Origin: Streptomyces sp. DT2A-34
Lineage (GTDB): Bacteria > Actinomycetota > Actinomycetes > Streptomycetales > Streptomycetaceae
Reading direction: 5' to 3'
NCBI RefSeq assembly: GCF_030499515.1
Contig: NZ_JASTWJ010000001.1
Coordinates: 9,156,001 to 9,220,000, forward strand
DNA: 64,000 bases
Position numbers and translations under genes: made by a program. The notes under the pieces are model-generated. The model saw nothing but the letters and a program-made list of their open reading frames with translations, searched no databases and had not been told where the DNA came from. Position 1 is the stretch's first letter; each line of letters begins with the position of its first letter. Shown here piece after piece: positions 18,701 to 27,281 of this stretch.

Positions 18701-20945
18701 TCACCGGGAGCACCGTGCCGTGGCGGGGCTTGGCCGGCAGGTCGTAGCCGGTGGACGGGGTCCAGGTGCCGGAGGCGAGGTCGGTGGTCTCGAAGGGGAT
18801 GTAGCCGCGGCCGCCGAACTCGTCGAGGAACGCGTACCACTTGTCCTCGGTGTTGGACTTGAACACCAGCGGCCCCTCGGCCGCGCTCATCGCGCCCTTG
18901 CCGATGCCCTCGGCGACGGCGTCCCAGGACAGGTCCAGCAGGGAGTCGCTCTTCTCCTCGAAGATGAACTTGCTGTTGGGAGTGGAGGAGGTGTTGTTCC
19001 GCTCGTCCTTGGAGAGACGGAAGTACGTCCCGTCGTGCGCGATCACCGTGGAGTCGATGACGGAGTAGCCGCGGTCGATCCAGACCTTCGGCTCGCTGAA
19101 CGTGTAGAAGTCGCGGGTGGTCGCGTACATCATGCGGTTGTACGTGTCGCCGGAGTGCGCCTCGTTGTCGTACAGCTTCGACGCCCAGAAGACGACGTAC
19201 TCACCGCGCTGCGCGTCGTAGAACGCCTCCGGTGCCCAGGTGTTGCCCGCGCTGTCCGGCGAGACCTTGACCAGGCGCTGGTTCGTCCAGTGGACCAGGT
19301 CGGTGGACTCCCACACCATGATGGACTTGCTGCCGGTGCGCTGGGACGCGTCCCAGTCGCCGTTGCCGTAGATCCTGAGGTCGGTGGCGATCTGGTAGAA
19401 CTTGTCGCCCTCCGGGGAGCGGATGATGAACGGGTCGCGCAGGCCCTTCTCGCCGAGCGTGGAGGTCAGGACCGGCTTGCCGTCGTTCAACTCCCGCCAC
19501 TTCAGCGGGTCGTTGCCCTTGCTGAGGGCGGCGTAGAGCTGTTCGCCGTCCGACGTGCCCTCGCCGGTGAAGTAGCTGAACATGTAGCCCTTGAGGGCTG
19601 CGTCGGCGGGGAGTTCCGGGACCTTCGCGGTGAACGTGCGGGTCGCCTTCGCCTCGCCCTTGGTGACGGTGGCGGTCAGCTCGACGGTGGTGGCGCCGTC
19701 GCCGTGCGCGGGGCGGTGGACCACGCCGTCGGCGGAGATGACGTCCGGGTTCGCGGAGGCCCAGGCGACCTCGGTGCCGTAGTCACCCTGTGCGGGGAGC
19801 GTCAGGTTGCCGCGTACGTCGTCGAGGTTGTGGACGCTGAGGGACTCGGCGGCCTGCTCGGTGGCCGTCTCGTCGTCGAAGGCGGGCAGGACCGTGACGT
19901 CGAAGGCCTTGGTGTCGGTCACCGTGCCCTTCTCCAGGGTCGCGGTGAGCGTGGCGTGGGCGTCCGGTTCGCCGGCCGCGGGGCGGGTCACCGCGCCGGA
20001 GTCGGACACGACGGCCGGGTTGTCGCTGGCCCAGCTGATCGAGGAGCCGCCGGCCGTGCCGGTCCTCGGCAGGTCGAGGTCGGCCGTGACGGCGCTGGTG
20101 TCACCGAGGCTCAGCGCGGCCTTGTCGTCGGCGACGCCCTGCGTGGCGACCGGGAGGGCGAGTTGCTCGACCTCGGAGCCGGCGAGGGCGCGGTCGTAGA
20201 CCCGGAAGTCGCGGATGCGGCCCTTGAAGAGCTTGTCGCCGGAGTAGACCGACTTGCCTATGTAGTTGGCGGTGGTGGTGCCGGAGCCGATGGCGCCGGG
20301 GGTGATGGTGACCGAGGTGTTGCGGCCGACCTCCACGCCGTCCTCGTACAGCACGCCGGTGCTGCCGGTCTGGGTGTAGGTGACGTGCTTCCACACCGAA
20401 CGGGTCAGATTGTGCGAGTCGGCGGGCCGGGTGGTCTGCTCCGTCGACCAGTTGCCGGTCGCGATGGACGTCCGGTAGGAGTTGCCGGTGGTGAACAGGT
20501 AGCCGTTGCCGCTGCTGCCGCTCGTGTTGCCGAAGCCGTAGAGGAAGTACGGCGTGGACTGCGTGGAGTCGATCCGCACGTCCATCGAGACGGTGATCGC
20601 GTCCATGCTCTTCATGACGTCGTTCGGCACCTTGACGTAGGTGTCCGAGCCGTTGAAGGCGAGCCCCTCACCGGTGCCCGACCAGTCGGCGGCGCCGCTC
20701 ACCGTGCCGTCACGGCCGTTGCCGGAGGCGTCGGTCACGGTGCTGCCGGAGGCGGCGTCGAGCTTGTACCAGAGGGCGAGACCGTCCGTGATCTCCGCCG
20801 GTGCGGCCGCGTCCGCGGCATGGGCGGGAACGGTGGACGCGGCGAGTCCCAGGACCAGCGAGGCGGCGGTCAGTCCGGCGAGTCGACCCGCCAGGCGTCT
20901 CGCGCGGCCACGGACGCGTGCGATGTCGCGTGCGATGTACGGCAT
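15711..20945 (-). CDS. Secreted multidomain enzyme with two GH43-type catalytic domains
   Basis: A 1744-aa protein; the chosen ATG gives a basic n-region and signal peptide ending VPAHA-AD. In order: LamG jellyroll (about 30-270), two Ig-like domains (about 280-450), a first five-bladed GH43-like domain (about 455-790; RDPFIIR, NTWAPEAFYD, VIDSTVI, AAEGPLVF), a bacterial Ig-like domain, a second LamG (about 875-1090), a second GH43 domain (about 1155-1450; LNADPNIVRF, IDPAVFTDDDG, YNEGTFVIK), Ig/PKD-like repeats and a C-terminal domain. GH43 enzymes release arabinose or xylose from plant polysaccharides. Both catalytic units keep acidic residues expected in the family. Confidence 0.87.
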   Translation of the reverse strand: MPYIARDIARVRGRARRLAGRLAGLTAASLVLGLAASTVPAHAADAAAPAEITDGLALWYKLDAASGSTVTDASGNGRDGTVSGAADWSGTGEGLAFNGSDTYVKVPNDVMKSMDAITVSMDVRIDSTQSTPYFLYGFGNTSGSSGNGYLFTTGNSYRTSIATGNWSTEQTTRPADSHNLTRSVWKHVTYTQTGSTGVLYEDGVEVGRNTSVTITPGAIGSGTTTANYIGKSVYSGDKLFKGRIRDFRVYDRALAGSEVEQLALPVATQGVADDKAALSLGDTSAVTADLDLPRTGTAGGSSISWASDNPAVVSDSGAVTRPAAGEPDAHATLTATLEKGTVTDTKAFDVTVLPAFDDETATEQAAESLSVHNLDDVRGNLTLPAQGDYGTEVAWASANPDVISADGVVHRPAHGDGATTVELTATVTKGEAKATRTFTAKVPELPADAALKGYMFSYFTGEGTSDGEQLYAALSKGNDPLKWRELNDGKPVLTSTLGEKGLRDPFIIRSPEGDKFYQIATDLRIYGNGDWDASQRTGSKSIMVWESTDLVHWTNQRLVKVSPDSAGNTWAPEAFYDAQRGEYVVFWASKLYDNEAHSGDTYNRMMYATTRDFYTFSEPKVWIDRGYSVIDSTVIAHDGTYFRLSKDERNNTSSTPNSKFIFEEKSDSLLDLSWDAVAEGIGKGAMSAAEGPLVFKSNTEDKWYAFLDEFGGRGYIPFETTDLASGTWTPSTGYDLPAKPRHGTVLPVTQAEYDRLLRAYQPDQLVESVEGVKVTTKTGQAPVLPATVIAEYADGVKRPVAVTWEDVPESKYAQTGTFTVTGSLPDGAAIPVRAEVTVSEEGPDVPADLLLQYDFDETGGNIARDSSGHGYHGTYVRTPDFGTGVEGGSFKMSGGAGSSTTSPYVRIPNGVLKNAGSVTVSTYAKWKGGDSFQWLFGLGPDSNKYLFATPSNGGSSLYSAITKASWSAESKLTAGSQLTPGEWRHVTVTLDGATGTMVLYVDGIQAARATGVTTKPSELYDANKDHSGYIGRSLYSADPYFGGEVDDFRIYDRALTAAEVMELSGNTAGIAKATDPALKVDALVDNAGSRITLPMKEGTDLTALAPEFTLAHGAAISPASGSVRDFSKPVTYEVTGSDGKKRTWTVSALVMKSPVLPGLNADPNIVRFGDTFYLYPTTDGFPGWSGTQFKAYSSTDLVHWKDHGVILDLGPDVSWADSRAWAPAIAEKDGKYYFYFCADANIGVAVSDSPTGPFKDALGQPLLKAGQFSGQMIDPAVFTDDDGQSYLYWGNGHAYVAPLNDDMTSVDTSKMKDITPSGYNEGTFVIKRKGTYYFMWSENDTRDENYRVAYATGPSPTGPWTKHGVILEKDLSLGIKGPGHHSVVQVPNTDDWYIAYHRFAIPGGDGTHRETTIDKLEFDADGLIEKVVPTLTSIDPVTIVHAGEDTDGAEGDRIPLNGSISGAGSPKWAVEEGAPCAVTDAGTAKTTLTCTDDGTYTVTLTGGRSSDTATVKVANAAPAITSANGPASPVSAGKRTVVTAEFADPGTSDTHTCRINWKDGTEPTDGTVSGTSCRAEHTYTEAGIHRPVITVTDDDGASDSTTLPELIVYDRAAGPALGTGVITSSAGAYPAEPDLTGKAAFSFAAAYAKGAAVPTGKADFDFGPARLKFRSTGSDWLVVNGSQAVYQGSGQVNGSSGYGFRVTATDAPDTFRIRIWKKSTGDVVYDNVTGAKATGFVTIGDDRR

Positions 20946-21057
20946 GTGGAGTCCCTGCTGAGGCATGGCGGGGCCGCGGGCCTCGGCCATGGGCACCCTG
21001 CCGTTTCGGCTGTGTTGCGAGAGTGTCAAACGGAGTGTGGTGCAGCGTCAAGAGGTT

Positions 21058-21086
21058 TCGAACAATGTCCGACAGGTCGAACATTG
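21058..21086. promoter_or_regulatory. Candidate operator upstream of the GH43 gene
   Basis: TCGAACAATG and TCGAACATTG occur 19 bp apart, and within them CAATGT and ACATTG form an inverted repeat. The site lies in the 151-nt gap upstream of the GH43 start. Sugar-responsive regulators often use such sites, but the binding protein is unknown. Confidence 0.4.
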
Positions 21087-21096
21087 CGCATGGGAG

Positions 21097-21735
21097 TCAG
21101 CGATTCCGCCTCGCGCGGCGTGCCTCGGTCAGCAGGGGGAGGAGGGGCAGCAGGGAGATCACGACGACGAGGGCGACCAGCGGCAGCAGGAAGTCGTCCA
21201 CGTCGGGGACGGAGGCCCCGAGGGCGTATCCGGCCAGGACGAGACTCTGCGACCAGAGCAGCCCGCCGACGATCTGCCAGATGGTGAAGGTGCGGGTGGG
21301 CACGCCGAGCGCGCCCGCCGCCGGGTGCAGGACGGTGCGCACCATCGGGATGAAACGGCCGATCACCAGGGCCTTGCCGTAGCCGTAGCGAGCCAGAAGC
21401 CGCTCCGCGCGTGCCGCCGTCTCCCGCACGCCCCGTTTCGAAGTGCGGGCCAGCAGGGCACGCCCGCCGTGCCGCCCGAGCAGGAAGCCGACCTGGCCCC
21501 CCACGACGGCGCCGACCGCCGCGCCCAGCAGCACCTGCCACAGCACCAGCCGAGGCGCCTGCTGGGCGGTCCCCGCACACAGCACACCCGCCGGGAACAG
21601 CAGCGTGTCACCGGGCAGGAAGAAGCCGAACACCAGCAGCCCCGACTCCGCGAAGATCACCACGAGGACACCGAGCGCGCCGAAGGTCGCCAGCACCGAG
21701 GCACTGTCCATCGGGTTGACGGTGATCACCGCCAT
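21097..21735 (-). CDS. DedA / VTT-domain membrane protein
   Basis: A 212-aa membrane protein with the VTT fold: an N-terminal hydrophobic helix (LGVLVVIFAESGLLVFGFFLPGD), the re-entrant GQVGFLLGRHGGRAL, the conserved FIPMVRTVLHPAAGALGV and a C-terminal membrane helix before a basic tail. DedA proteins scramble or flip lipid carriers such as undecaprenyl phosphate or phosphatidylethanolamine. It lies upstream of the GH43 gene on the same strand, with a promoter-like gap between. Confidence 0.9.
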   Translation of the reverse strand: MAVITVNPMDSASVLATFGALGVLVVIFAESGLLVFGFFLPGDTLLFPAGVLCAGTAQQAPRLVLWQVLLGAAVGAVVGGQVGFLLGRHGGRALLARTSKRGVRETAARAERLLARYGYGKALVIGRFIPMVRTVLHPAAGALGVPTRTFTIWQIVGGLLWSQSLVLAGYALGASVPDVDDFLLPLVALVVVISLLPLLPLLTEARRARRNR

Positions 21736-21829
21736 CACCTCCCGGCCGTCCTCGTAGGTCGCCCTCCCTCAAGCATCCCGTGCGGGGAGGGGTTCCTCCA
21801 CGCGGTCCCGTACGGTGCGGCTCGAAGCC

Positions 21830-23934
21830 TCAGCCGCGGCCCTGATCGCCGGGCAGCGGCTGCTCGAACCAGACCACCTTGCCCGTGCTCACCCGCGTCG
21901 CTCCCCAGCGCAGTGCCAGTTGGTCGACCAGGAACAGTCCGCGGCCGCCCTCGTCGCTCAGCCGGGCGTGCCGCATCCTCGGCACCACCGGGGAGTCGTC
22001 ACCGACCTCGCAGCGCAGGACGTCCGTGCAGAGCAGTCGGAGCGTGATCGGCCGGGAGGCGAAGCGTACGGCGTTCGCCACCACCTCGCTGACCAGGAGC
22101 TCGGTGGACTCCACCAGGGAGTCGAGCCCCCAGAGGTGGAGCGTCCTGCGGGTCAGCCGGCGGGCCTGTCCCGCGGTCTGCGGGCGAGGGGCCATGTACC
22201 AGTACGCGACCGTCTCCGGCAGGATGCCCTCGAACCGGGCGGCGAGCAGCGCGATGTCGTCGTCCCGGTCGCCCGCACCCAGAGTGCCGAGCGCCTCGTC
22301 GCACAGCGTTTCCAGCACCGGCGGCACCGGGCCCGAGGCGGCCGCGCGCAGCCGGGCCCGCAGCCGCTCCACCCCGGTCAGCACGTCCGCGTCACGGGAC
22401 TCGACCAGGCCGTCGGTGTACAGCAGCAGAGTCGCCCCGGCCGGCGCGTGCAGCTCGGTGGACTCGAATCCGCCGATGCCCACGCCGATCGGCGCTCCGG
22501 GCGGGACCCGCAGAATCTCCCCGCGGCCGTCGGGGTGCAGGAGGACCGGCGGCAGATGGCCGGCGTTGGAGACCAGCAGCCGGTGCAGGACGGGGTCGTA
22601 CATGGCGTAGAGGCAGGTCGCCGTGTGCTCGGTGCCCAGGCGCCCGGCCTGCTCGTCGAGGTGGTGCAGGACCTCGTCGGGGGGCAGGTCGAGCAGGGCC
22701 AGGGTCTGCACGGTGGTGCGCAGCTGGCCCATGATCGCGGCCGATGTCATGGAGTGGCCCATCACGTCGCCGATGACGAGGGCGACACGGTGGCCGGGCA
22801 GCGGGATCGCGTCGTACCAGTCGCCGCCGACCTGCGCCGTCCGCGAGGCCGGCAGGTAGCGACTGGCCAGCCTGACGCCGGGGGGCTCGGGCAGGGACGG
22901 CGGGAGCATCGTGCGCTGCAGCGCGTCCGCGACAGATGCCTCGCGCGCGAACAGCATCGCCTTGTCGATGCCCAGAGCGGTGTGTGTGGCGAGCTGGGAG
23001 GCCACGAGAAGGTCGTCGCCGGTGAAGTCGGGCCGACCGGGTCCGCGGAGGAGGGCGACGCTGCCCAGGGCATGGCTACGGCCGTGCAGCGGGGCGATGA
23101 TCAGCCGTTGCCCGGGCGGCATGGCCTGTGGAGCGTTCGCGCCGCCCAGCAGTTGGGCCGCGGTGGAGGCGACGCCCGCGGTGCTCCCGAGCACCGGCCG
23201 CCCCTCCTCCAGCAGCTTGGCGAGCCGACCGTCGGCGGTCGGGTGTACGACTTCCGCCGCCGGCACGGGCGGCTCGGAGCGAGGGGGTTCGGACGGCCAG
23301 GGGCGGCCGGAAAGCCCGGGGCGGCCGGAAAGCCAGGGGAGGCCGGGGAGGCCGTAGCGGCCGGGGTGACCGGCTCCTGCGGGGAGACGCGGTCCGTGGT
23401 GTGCAGCCGCAGGATGCCGGGAGCGGCGGCGGCCTCGTCGCCGACCGGCAGCGGATCGTACAGATGGACGAACGCCGCGTCGGCGAAGGCGGGAACGGCC
23501 GCCCGGCACAGCTCGTACAACGTCTCGTCGAGGTTCATACCGCGGGCGATCTGCCGGGTCGCCGCGTCGAGATAGCGGAGCCTGTCGGTCTGCGGCTCGA
23601 TGACGTCCGGCACGTCCCGCCGTGGATCCCCCAGCCCGGCGGCAGGGGCTCTCGCGGGCGCGGGCGTCGGCAGCATCGCCGGGGCACTGTCGTGCGAACC
23701 GGAACGCGCTTCCGACCGTGCCACGTCCTTGGCCTCGTCGGCACGGTCGCTGGACGGGGCTGACGCGGCTGACGGCGCCGACGCGGCTGACGGCGCTGAT
23801 GAGCCTGACGGCGCTGACGGGGTTGACGGAGCGGCGTGCCGCAACCGAGGCGGCCGATGCGGGAGCCCAGCGTGCCGCTGCGCGCCGGCCGCTTGCCTGC
23901 CGGTGCCTTCACCGGCCCCGAGACGCTTCGTCAT
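21830..23934 (-). pseudogene. SpoIIE-type PP2C phosphatase with GAF and ATPase domains, frameshifted
   Basis: The gene starts at an ATG after GAAGGA and encodes an Ala/Pro/Ser-rich tail, then the start of a GAF domain (GMNLDETLYELCRAAVPAFADAAFVHLYD). The frame is lost in a Pro/Gly-rich linker encoded by near-tandem GC repeats at about 23300-23360. The second frame continues the GAF domain (HALGSVALLRGPGRPDFTG), the PP2C domain (VGGDWYDAIPLPGHRVALVIGDVMGH, LLLYTDGLVESR) and a C-terminal anti-sigma-type HATPase. Intact homologues of about 700 aa regulate sigma-factor partner switching. A sequencing error in the repeat is the main alternative to true inactivation. Confidence 0.8.
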
Positions 23935-23976
23935 CGTGTCCTTCCCGCCGTGCGGGCCCGCGCCGGAGCGGGCGGA

Positions 23977-24669
23977 TCAGGAGTCGTCGGCAGGGCGCCG
24001 TCGGCAGCGCAGGAAGATCTGTACCTCGGGCTGGACGTCCGCGGTCGCGGGAGCGTACGTGTACGAGGACTCGTCGGTGATCTCGAAGCCGGCCGCCTCG
24101 ACGACGTCGCGCAGCTCGTCCCTCAGATAGCCGGAGACGCGGATGTTCTCGCCGATGAACGGGATCGAGAAGTCGTCCACATTGGCCTCCACCATCGACA
24201 GCGCGAACAGGCCGCCCGGAACCAGCAGGTGGTGGACGGTTCGCAGGGCGAGCGGGATCTCGGCGCGCGGCAGCATGAGCAGCGAGAAGAACGCCGCCAC
24301 CGCGTCGAAGTGGCCGAGGTCCAAAGGGCCTCCGGGCCGCAGATCCGCGATGTCCGCCCGATGGAACTCCCCGGCGGGCACCTGGTCGCGGGCCAGCGAG
24401 ACCATCCCGTCCGACAGATCGACACCGACGACCTCGAAGCCCGCCTCCGCCAGCTGGCGCGCCGTCGGGATCCCGGTGCCGCACCCCAGGTCCAGCACCC
24501 GGGCCCCGGCCGACAGGGAGACACCGAGCCACTCGGCGGACGCGACCTGCCCTTCCTTGTGGGGAAAGGCCTCGTCATAGCGCTCGCCGATGGCGTTGAA
24601 GGCCTCGGCCTGGCCTGTGCGGTCGAGCTGCATATCGCCGTAGTCGACCTTGTCAGCGGAGCTGCTCAC
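23977..24669 (-). CDS. Class I SAM-dependent methyltransferase
   Basis: A 230-aa protein starting at GTG after AGGAGA. The SAM-binding motif I is VLDLGCGTGIPTARQLAEAG, followed by the acidic GVDLSDGMVSLAR and the motif III region VPGGLFALSM. The fold is complete and about the usual length. The substrate is unknown; it lies between the phosphatase and the thioesterase gene. Confidence 0.88.
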   Translation of the reverse strand: MSSSADKVDYGDMQLDRTGQAEAFNAIGERYDEAFPHKEGQVASAEWLGVSLSAGARVLDLGCGTGIPTARQLAEAGFEVVGVDLSDGMVSLARDQVPAGEFHRADIADLRPGGPLDLGHFDAVAAFFSLLMLPRAEIPLALRTVHHLLVPGGLFALSMVEANVDDFSIPFIGENIRVSGYLRDELRDVVEAAGFEITDESSYTYAPATADVQPEVQIFLRCRRRPADDS

Positions 24670-24790
24670 GGGGATTCTCCTCTGATGCTCATAGGCGATT
24701 TTGGCATAGTTGTGCGGATGTGGGTGTGGCCTGCGCAGGGTGGGGGCGGCCTGGGAGCGCAGGGGCGGCCTGGGGAGGGACGACGAGCCC

Positions 24791-25581
24791 TCATGCCCCC
24801 GGCACGGGTCGGACCGTGAGGATCTGCTGGGCGTGACCGACGGGGCCGTCGGCGTCGTGCAGGACCGTACTGGTGAGGCCCTGTCCGCAACGGCCGAAGG
24901 TGACGCTGGTGTCCAGTCCCGTCCAGGCCCCTCGCGGCCGTCGGTGGAGATGGACGGTCAGGTCGGCATCGGGGAAGAGCCATGCGCTGGGCGGTTGCCG
25001 GACGGCGATGCCGTTGGCCGTGTCGACCAGGGCGAGATACGACGCGAGGGGGCTGACGGGAACACCGGCGACCAGATCCACTGGCGTGGAGACCCAGACG
25101 GTCGCACGGCCCGGCCGGGGCGGTGTGACGGGGCGGACGTCCAGGGAGGCTGTGCAGCCGCCGGGCCACACGTCGGACATCGGCCACGAGGCGAGCGACT
25201 CCGGTGAGGTGAGGCGGTCGTCGGAGCCGCCCGCGACCGCGGTGGTGTCGTGGCCGGACAGGAACCAGGCGCGGGCCCGGACGACCGGGCGGCCGGCGAT
25301 CCGTACGACCGCTTCGAGGAGCTCGATGGTCCGCCCGGGCCGATGGTCTCCAACTCGATCGCGCACTCGTCGAGGGTGAGGCGGCCGAGGATGTCGTAGC
25401 TGATCCGGGACAGAAGCAGGCCGTCGTTCGGCCGGGCGGCCCGGTGCCGGTCGATGGCGTGCGCGACGAGCCCGCCGAGCGGACCGAAGTGCTGTTCGTC
25501 CGTGCTCCAGGCTCCGCTCGCGTGGGTCGTCGGCTTGTAGTGGTGGTCGTCGATGGGTTCGTAGTAGCTGTCGGGGAGCAA
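24791..25581 (-). pseudogene. Acyl-CoA thioesterase (TesB-like double hotdog), frameshifted
   Basis: The start is a TTG after GAGGAG giving MLPDSYYEPIDDHHYKPT. The first hotdog continues to ECAIELETI, where the frame breaks. The rest (RPGRTIELLEAVVRIAGRPV and the C-terminal hotdog with GTGLDTSVTF-like strands) is one frame over. At about 25341 the bases read ACC ATC GG CCC; adding one C restores RPGRTIELLE, a familiar motif. So a single base seems to be missing. A read error cannot be excluded. The family cleaves acyl-CoA thioesters. Confidence 0.78.
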
Positions 25582-25658
25582 CGGTCATTTCTCCTCGGTG
25601 AGTTGGCGAGTTGGCGAGTTGGGGAGGGAGGCGGGGGGCCGGAGGGCGGCGACGGGGT

Positions 25659-25985
25659 TCAGAGGGCGTTCAGCAGGACGACGTACACGGCCGTGCCCGC
25701 GCCCACGCTGAGGATGGTGCGACGGCCGAAGGCCAGGTGGACGCCGGCCGTGACGGCGACGGCGAGCAGCGCGTACCAGGTGCCGCGCGGGTCGGTCGTG
25801 ATCGTGCCGTGCAGGGCGGTCACGGCGAGGATGGCGAGGATGCCGACCGGCATCCACACCGCCAGGCGCCGCACGACCGCCGAGTCGCGCAGTCGGCCCA
25901 GCAGGGCGAAGGGGACGGCACGCAGGGCGAGGGTGATGGTGAAGACGATCGCCAGGACGGCGGCGAGATACGAGGTGCTAGGCAC
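25659..25985 (-). CDS. azlD: AzlD-family branched-chain amino acid transporter small subunit
   Basis: A 108-aa protein starting at GTG with four hydrophobic segments (AVLAIVFTITLALRAVPFALLG, VWMPVGILAILAVTAL, YALLAVAVTAGVHL, SVGAGTAVYVVLL). The first contains the RAVPF signature of AzlD. It overlaps the azlC end by 8 nt. AzlC and AzlD together export branched-chain amino acids or analogues, and the divergent Lrp gene matches the usual regulator of such operons. Confidence 0.87.
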   Translation of the reverse strand: MPSTSYLAAVLAIVFTITLALRAVPFALLGRLRDSAVVRRLAVWMPVGILAILAVTALHGTITTDPRGTWYALLAVAVTAGVHLAFGRRTILSVGAGTAVYVVLLNAL

Positions 25986-26721
25986 CGGCGGCCTCCTGGA
26001 CTGTGCGGCGGGCAGCGATGGCGTGGCGGGCCAGGAGCAGGCCGACGAACAGCAGCAGTGCGGTGAACATGGCCATGCCTGGGGTGAGGATCAGGGCGAC
26101 GGTGACGCTCGCGCCCGCCAGCAGCAGGGACGGAAGCTCCTCGCGGGAGTGGAACGCGTCCAGGGTGAGCACGGTGAACAGGGCGCACAGAGCGAACTCC
26201 AAGCCCTTGACGGGCGCCGGCAGGGCCGAGCCGAGCGCGACGCCGACGAGTCCGCCGCCGACCCAGTAGGCCTCGCACGCGATCTGCATGGCCAGCAGCC
26301 GGGCCGCCGAACGCTCGTGCTCGGGCAGGGAGGCGTTGACGGCGTACACCTCGTCGATCATGGCGTAGACGGCGTACGCCTTGGCCACCGGGTGCTTGAC
26401 CAGGTGCAGCGGGAACGAGAAGGCGTAGAAGACGTGCCGGAAGTTGACCACGAGGACGGTCAGGGCGACCGCGGCGAGCGGTGCGACGGTGGCCGTCATG
26501 CCCACCAGCAACAGCTCCAGGGAGCCGGCGAACGCGGCCAGGGACAGGGCGGGGGCGAGCCACTAGGGCAGCCCGGCCTGGATGATCAGCAGGCCGAGGG
26601 CGATGCCGAGGGGGAAGATGCCGAGGCCGACGGAGAAGGAGTCGCGGATGCCCTGGGCGATCTGTGTGCGGCGGGTGGTCGGCGCCGGGGCGGCCGGGTG
26701 GGGGAGTACGTCTTGTCTCAC
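25978..26721 (-). pseudogene. azlC: AzlC-family permease with internal amber codon
   Basis: The reading frame starts at GTG 26721 and encodes a typical AzlC N-terminus with IRDSFSVGLGIFPLGIALG, then hits TAG at 26563-26565 as codon 53, between QAGLP and WLAPALSLAAFAGS. Homologues normally have two tryptophans there, so TGG to TAG is the simplest change. The frame then stays open for another 195 codons, encoding the remaining helices. Restart at an internal ATG or GTG near 26490-26510 would lack the first helices. This is a fresh lesion in an otherwise clean gene. Confidence 0.85.
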
Positions 26722-26758
26722 GGGCCCACGTCCCGTAGAAGCCCTGGCAGGTGGTTGC

Positions 26759-26795
26759 GAATATTGCAGCGATCAGCCTGATTCCGGCAATATTC
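26759..26795. promoter_or_regulatory. Inverted-repeat operator between azlC and the Lrp gene
   Basis: GAATATTGC (26759-26767) and GCAATATTC (26787-26795) form a perfect 9-bp inverted repeat with 19 bp between arms. It lies in the 79-nt gap between divergent starts and ends 5 nt before the Lrp GTG. AT-rich dyads of this spacing fit an Lrp/AsnC dimer site and would allow control of both genes. Confidence 0.75.
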
Positions 26796-26800
26796 TCCCT

Positions 26801-27241
26801 GTGGACGCGATCGACAAGGCAATCATTGCCGAGCTGGAGCAGGACGGGCGGCTGACCAACGTGCAGCTGGCCCAGCGGGTCGGGCTGACCACCGGCCCGT
26901 GTCTGCGCCGGGTGCAGCGGCTGGAGGCCGACGGTGTCATCCGCGGCTACCGGGCCGTGATCGACCCGGCCTCCGTGGGCCGTTCCTTCGAGGTCCTGAT
27001 CGACCTCAGTCTTGAGGCGCAGGACGCGGAGACGGTCGAGCGTTTCGAGAAGACCCTCGCGCAGGCGGAAGAAGTACTGGAGTTGCGGAGGCTGTTCGGC
27101 AGCCCCGACTACTTCGTACGCGTGGCTGTCGCCGATCTGCCGGCCTACGAGGCCTTCCTCAGCCGGCGGGTCATGACCATCCCCCGGATCAAGAACGTGA
27201 CCTCGCACTTCACGATGAAGACCCTCAAGCCGGGCCCGTAG
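26801..27241 (+). CDS. Lrp/AsnC-family transcriptional regulator
   Basis: A 146-aa protein beginning MDAIDKAIIAELEQDGRLTN at GTG; the frame is open upstream, but that part is antisense to azlC and not Lrp-like. The N-terminal HTH (NVQLAQRVGLTTGPCLRRVQRLEADGV in shape) precedes a RAM ligand domain ending IKNVTSHFTMKTLK. No Shine-Dalgarno sequence is visible, so the mRNA may be leaderless or nearly so. It is divergent from azlCD and likely autoregulates through the dyad just upstream. Confidence 0.92.
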   Translation: MDAIDKAIIAELEQDGRLTNVQLAQRVGLTTGPCLRRVQRLEADGVIRGYRAVIDPASVGRSFEVLIDLSLEAQDAETVERFEKTLAQAEEVLELRRLFGSPDYFVRVAVADLPAYEAFLSRRVMTIPRIKNVTSHFTMKTLKPGP

Positions 27242-27281
27242 AGGGGGCAGCAAACCGTGCTGCTGAGTGGCCGGTGTCGTA

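Noticed and set aside
16191..21287. A 1698-aa plus-strand open frame
   Set aside because: It is antisense to the GH43 gene, Arg/Gly/Val-rich without domains, and lacks an RBS.
26582..26800. N-terminal extension of the Lrp gene
   Set aside because: This part is antisense to azlC and unlike any Lrp N-terminus; the GTG at 26801 fits family length.
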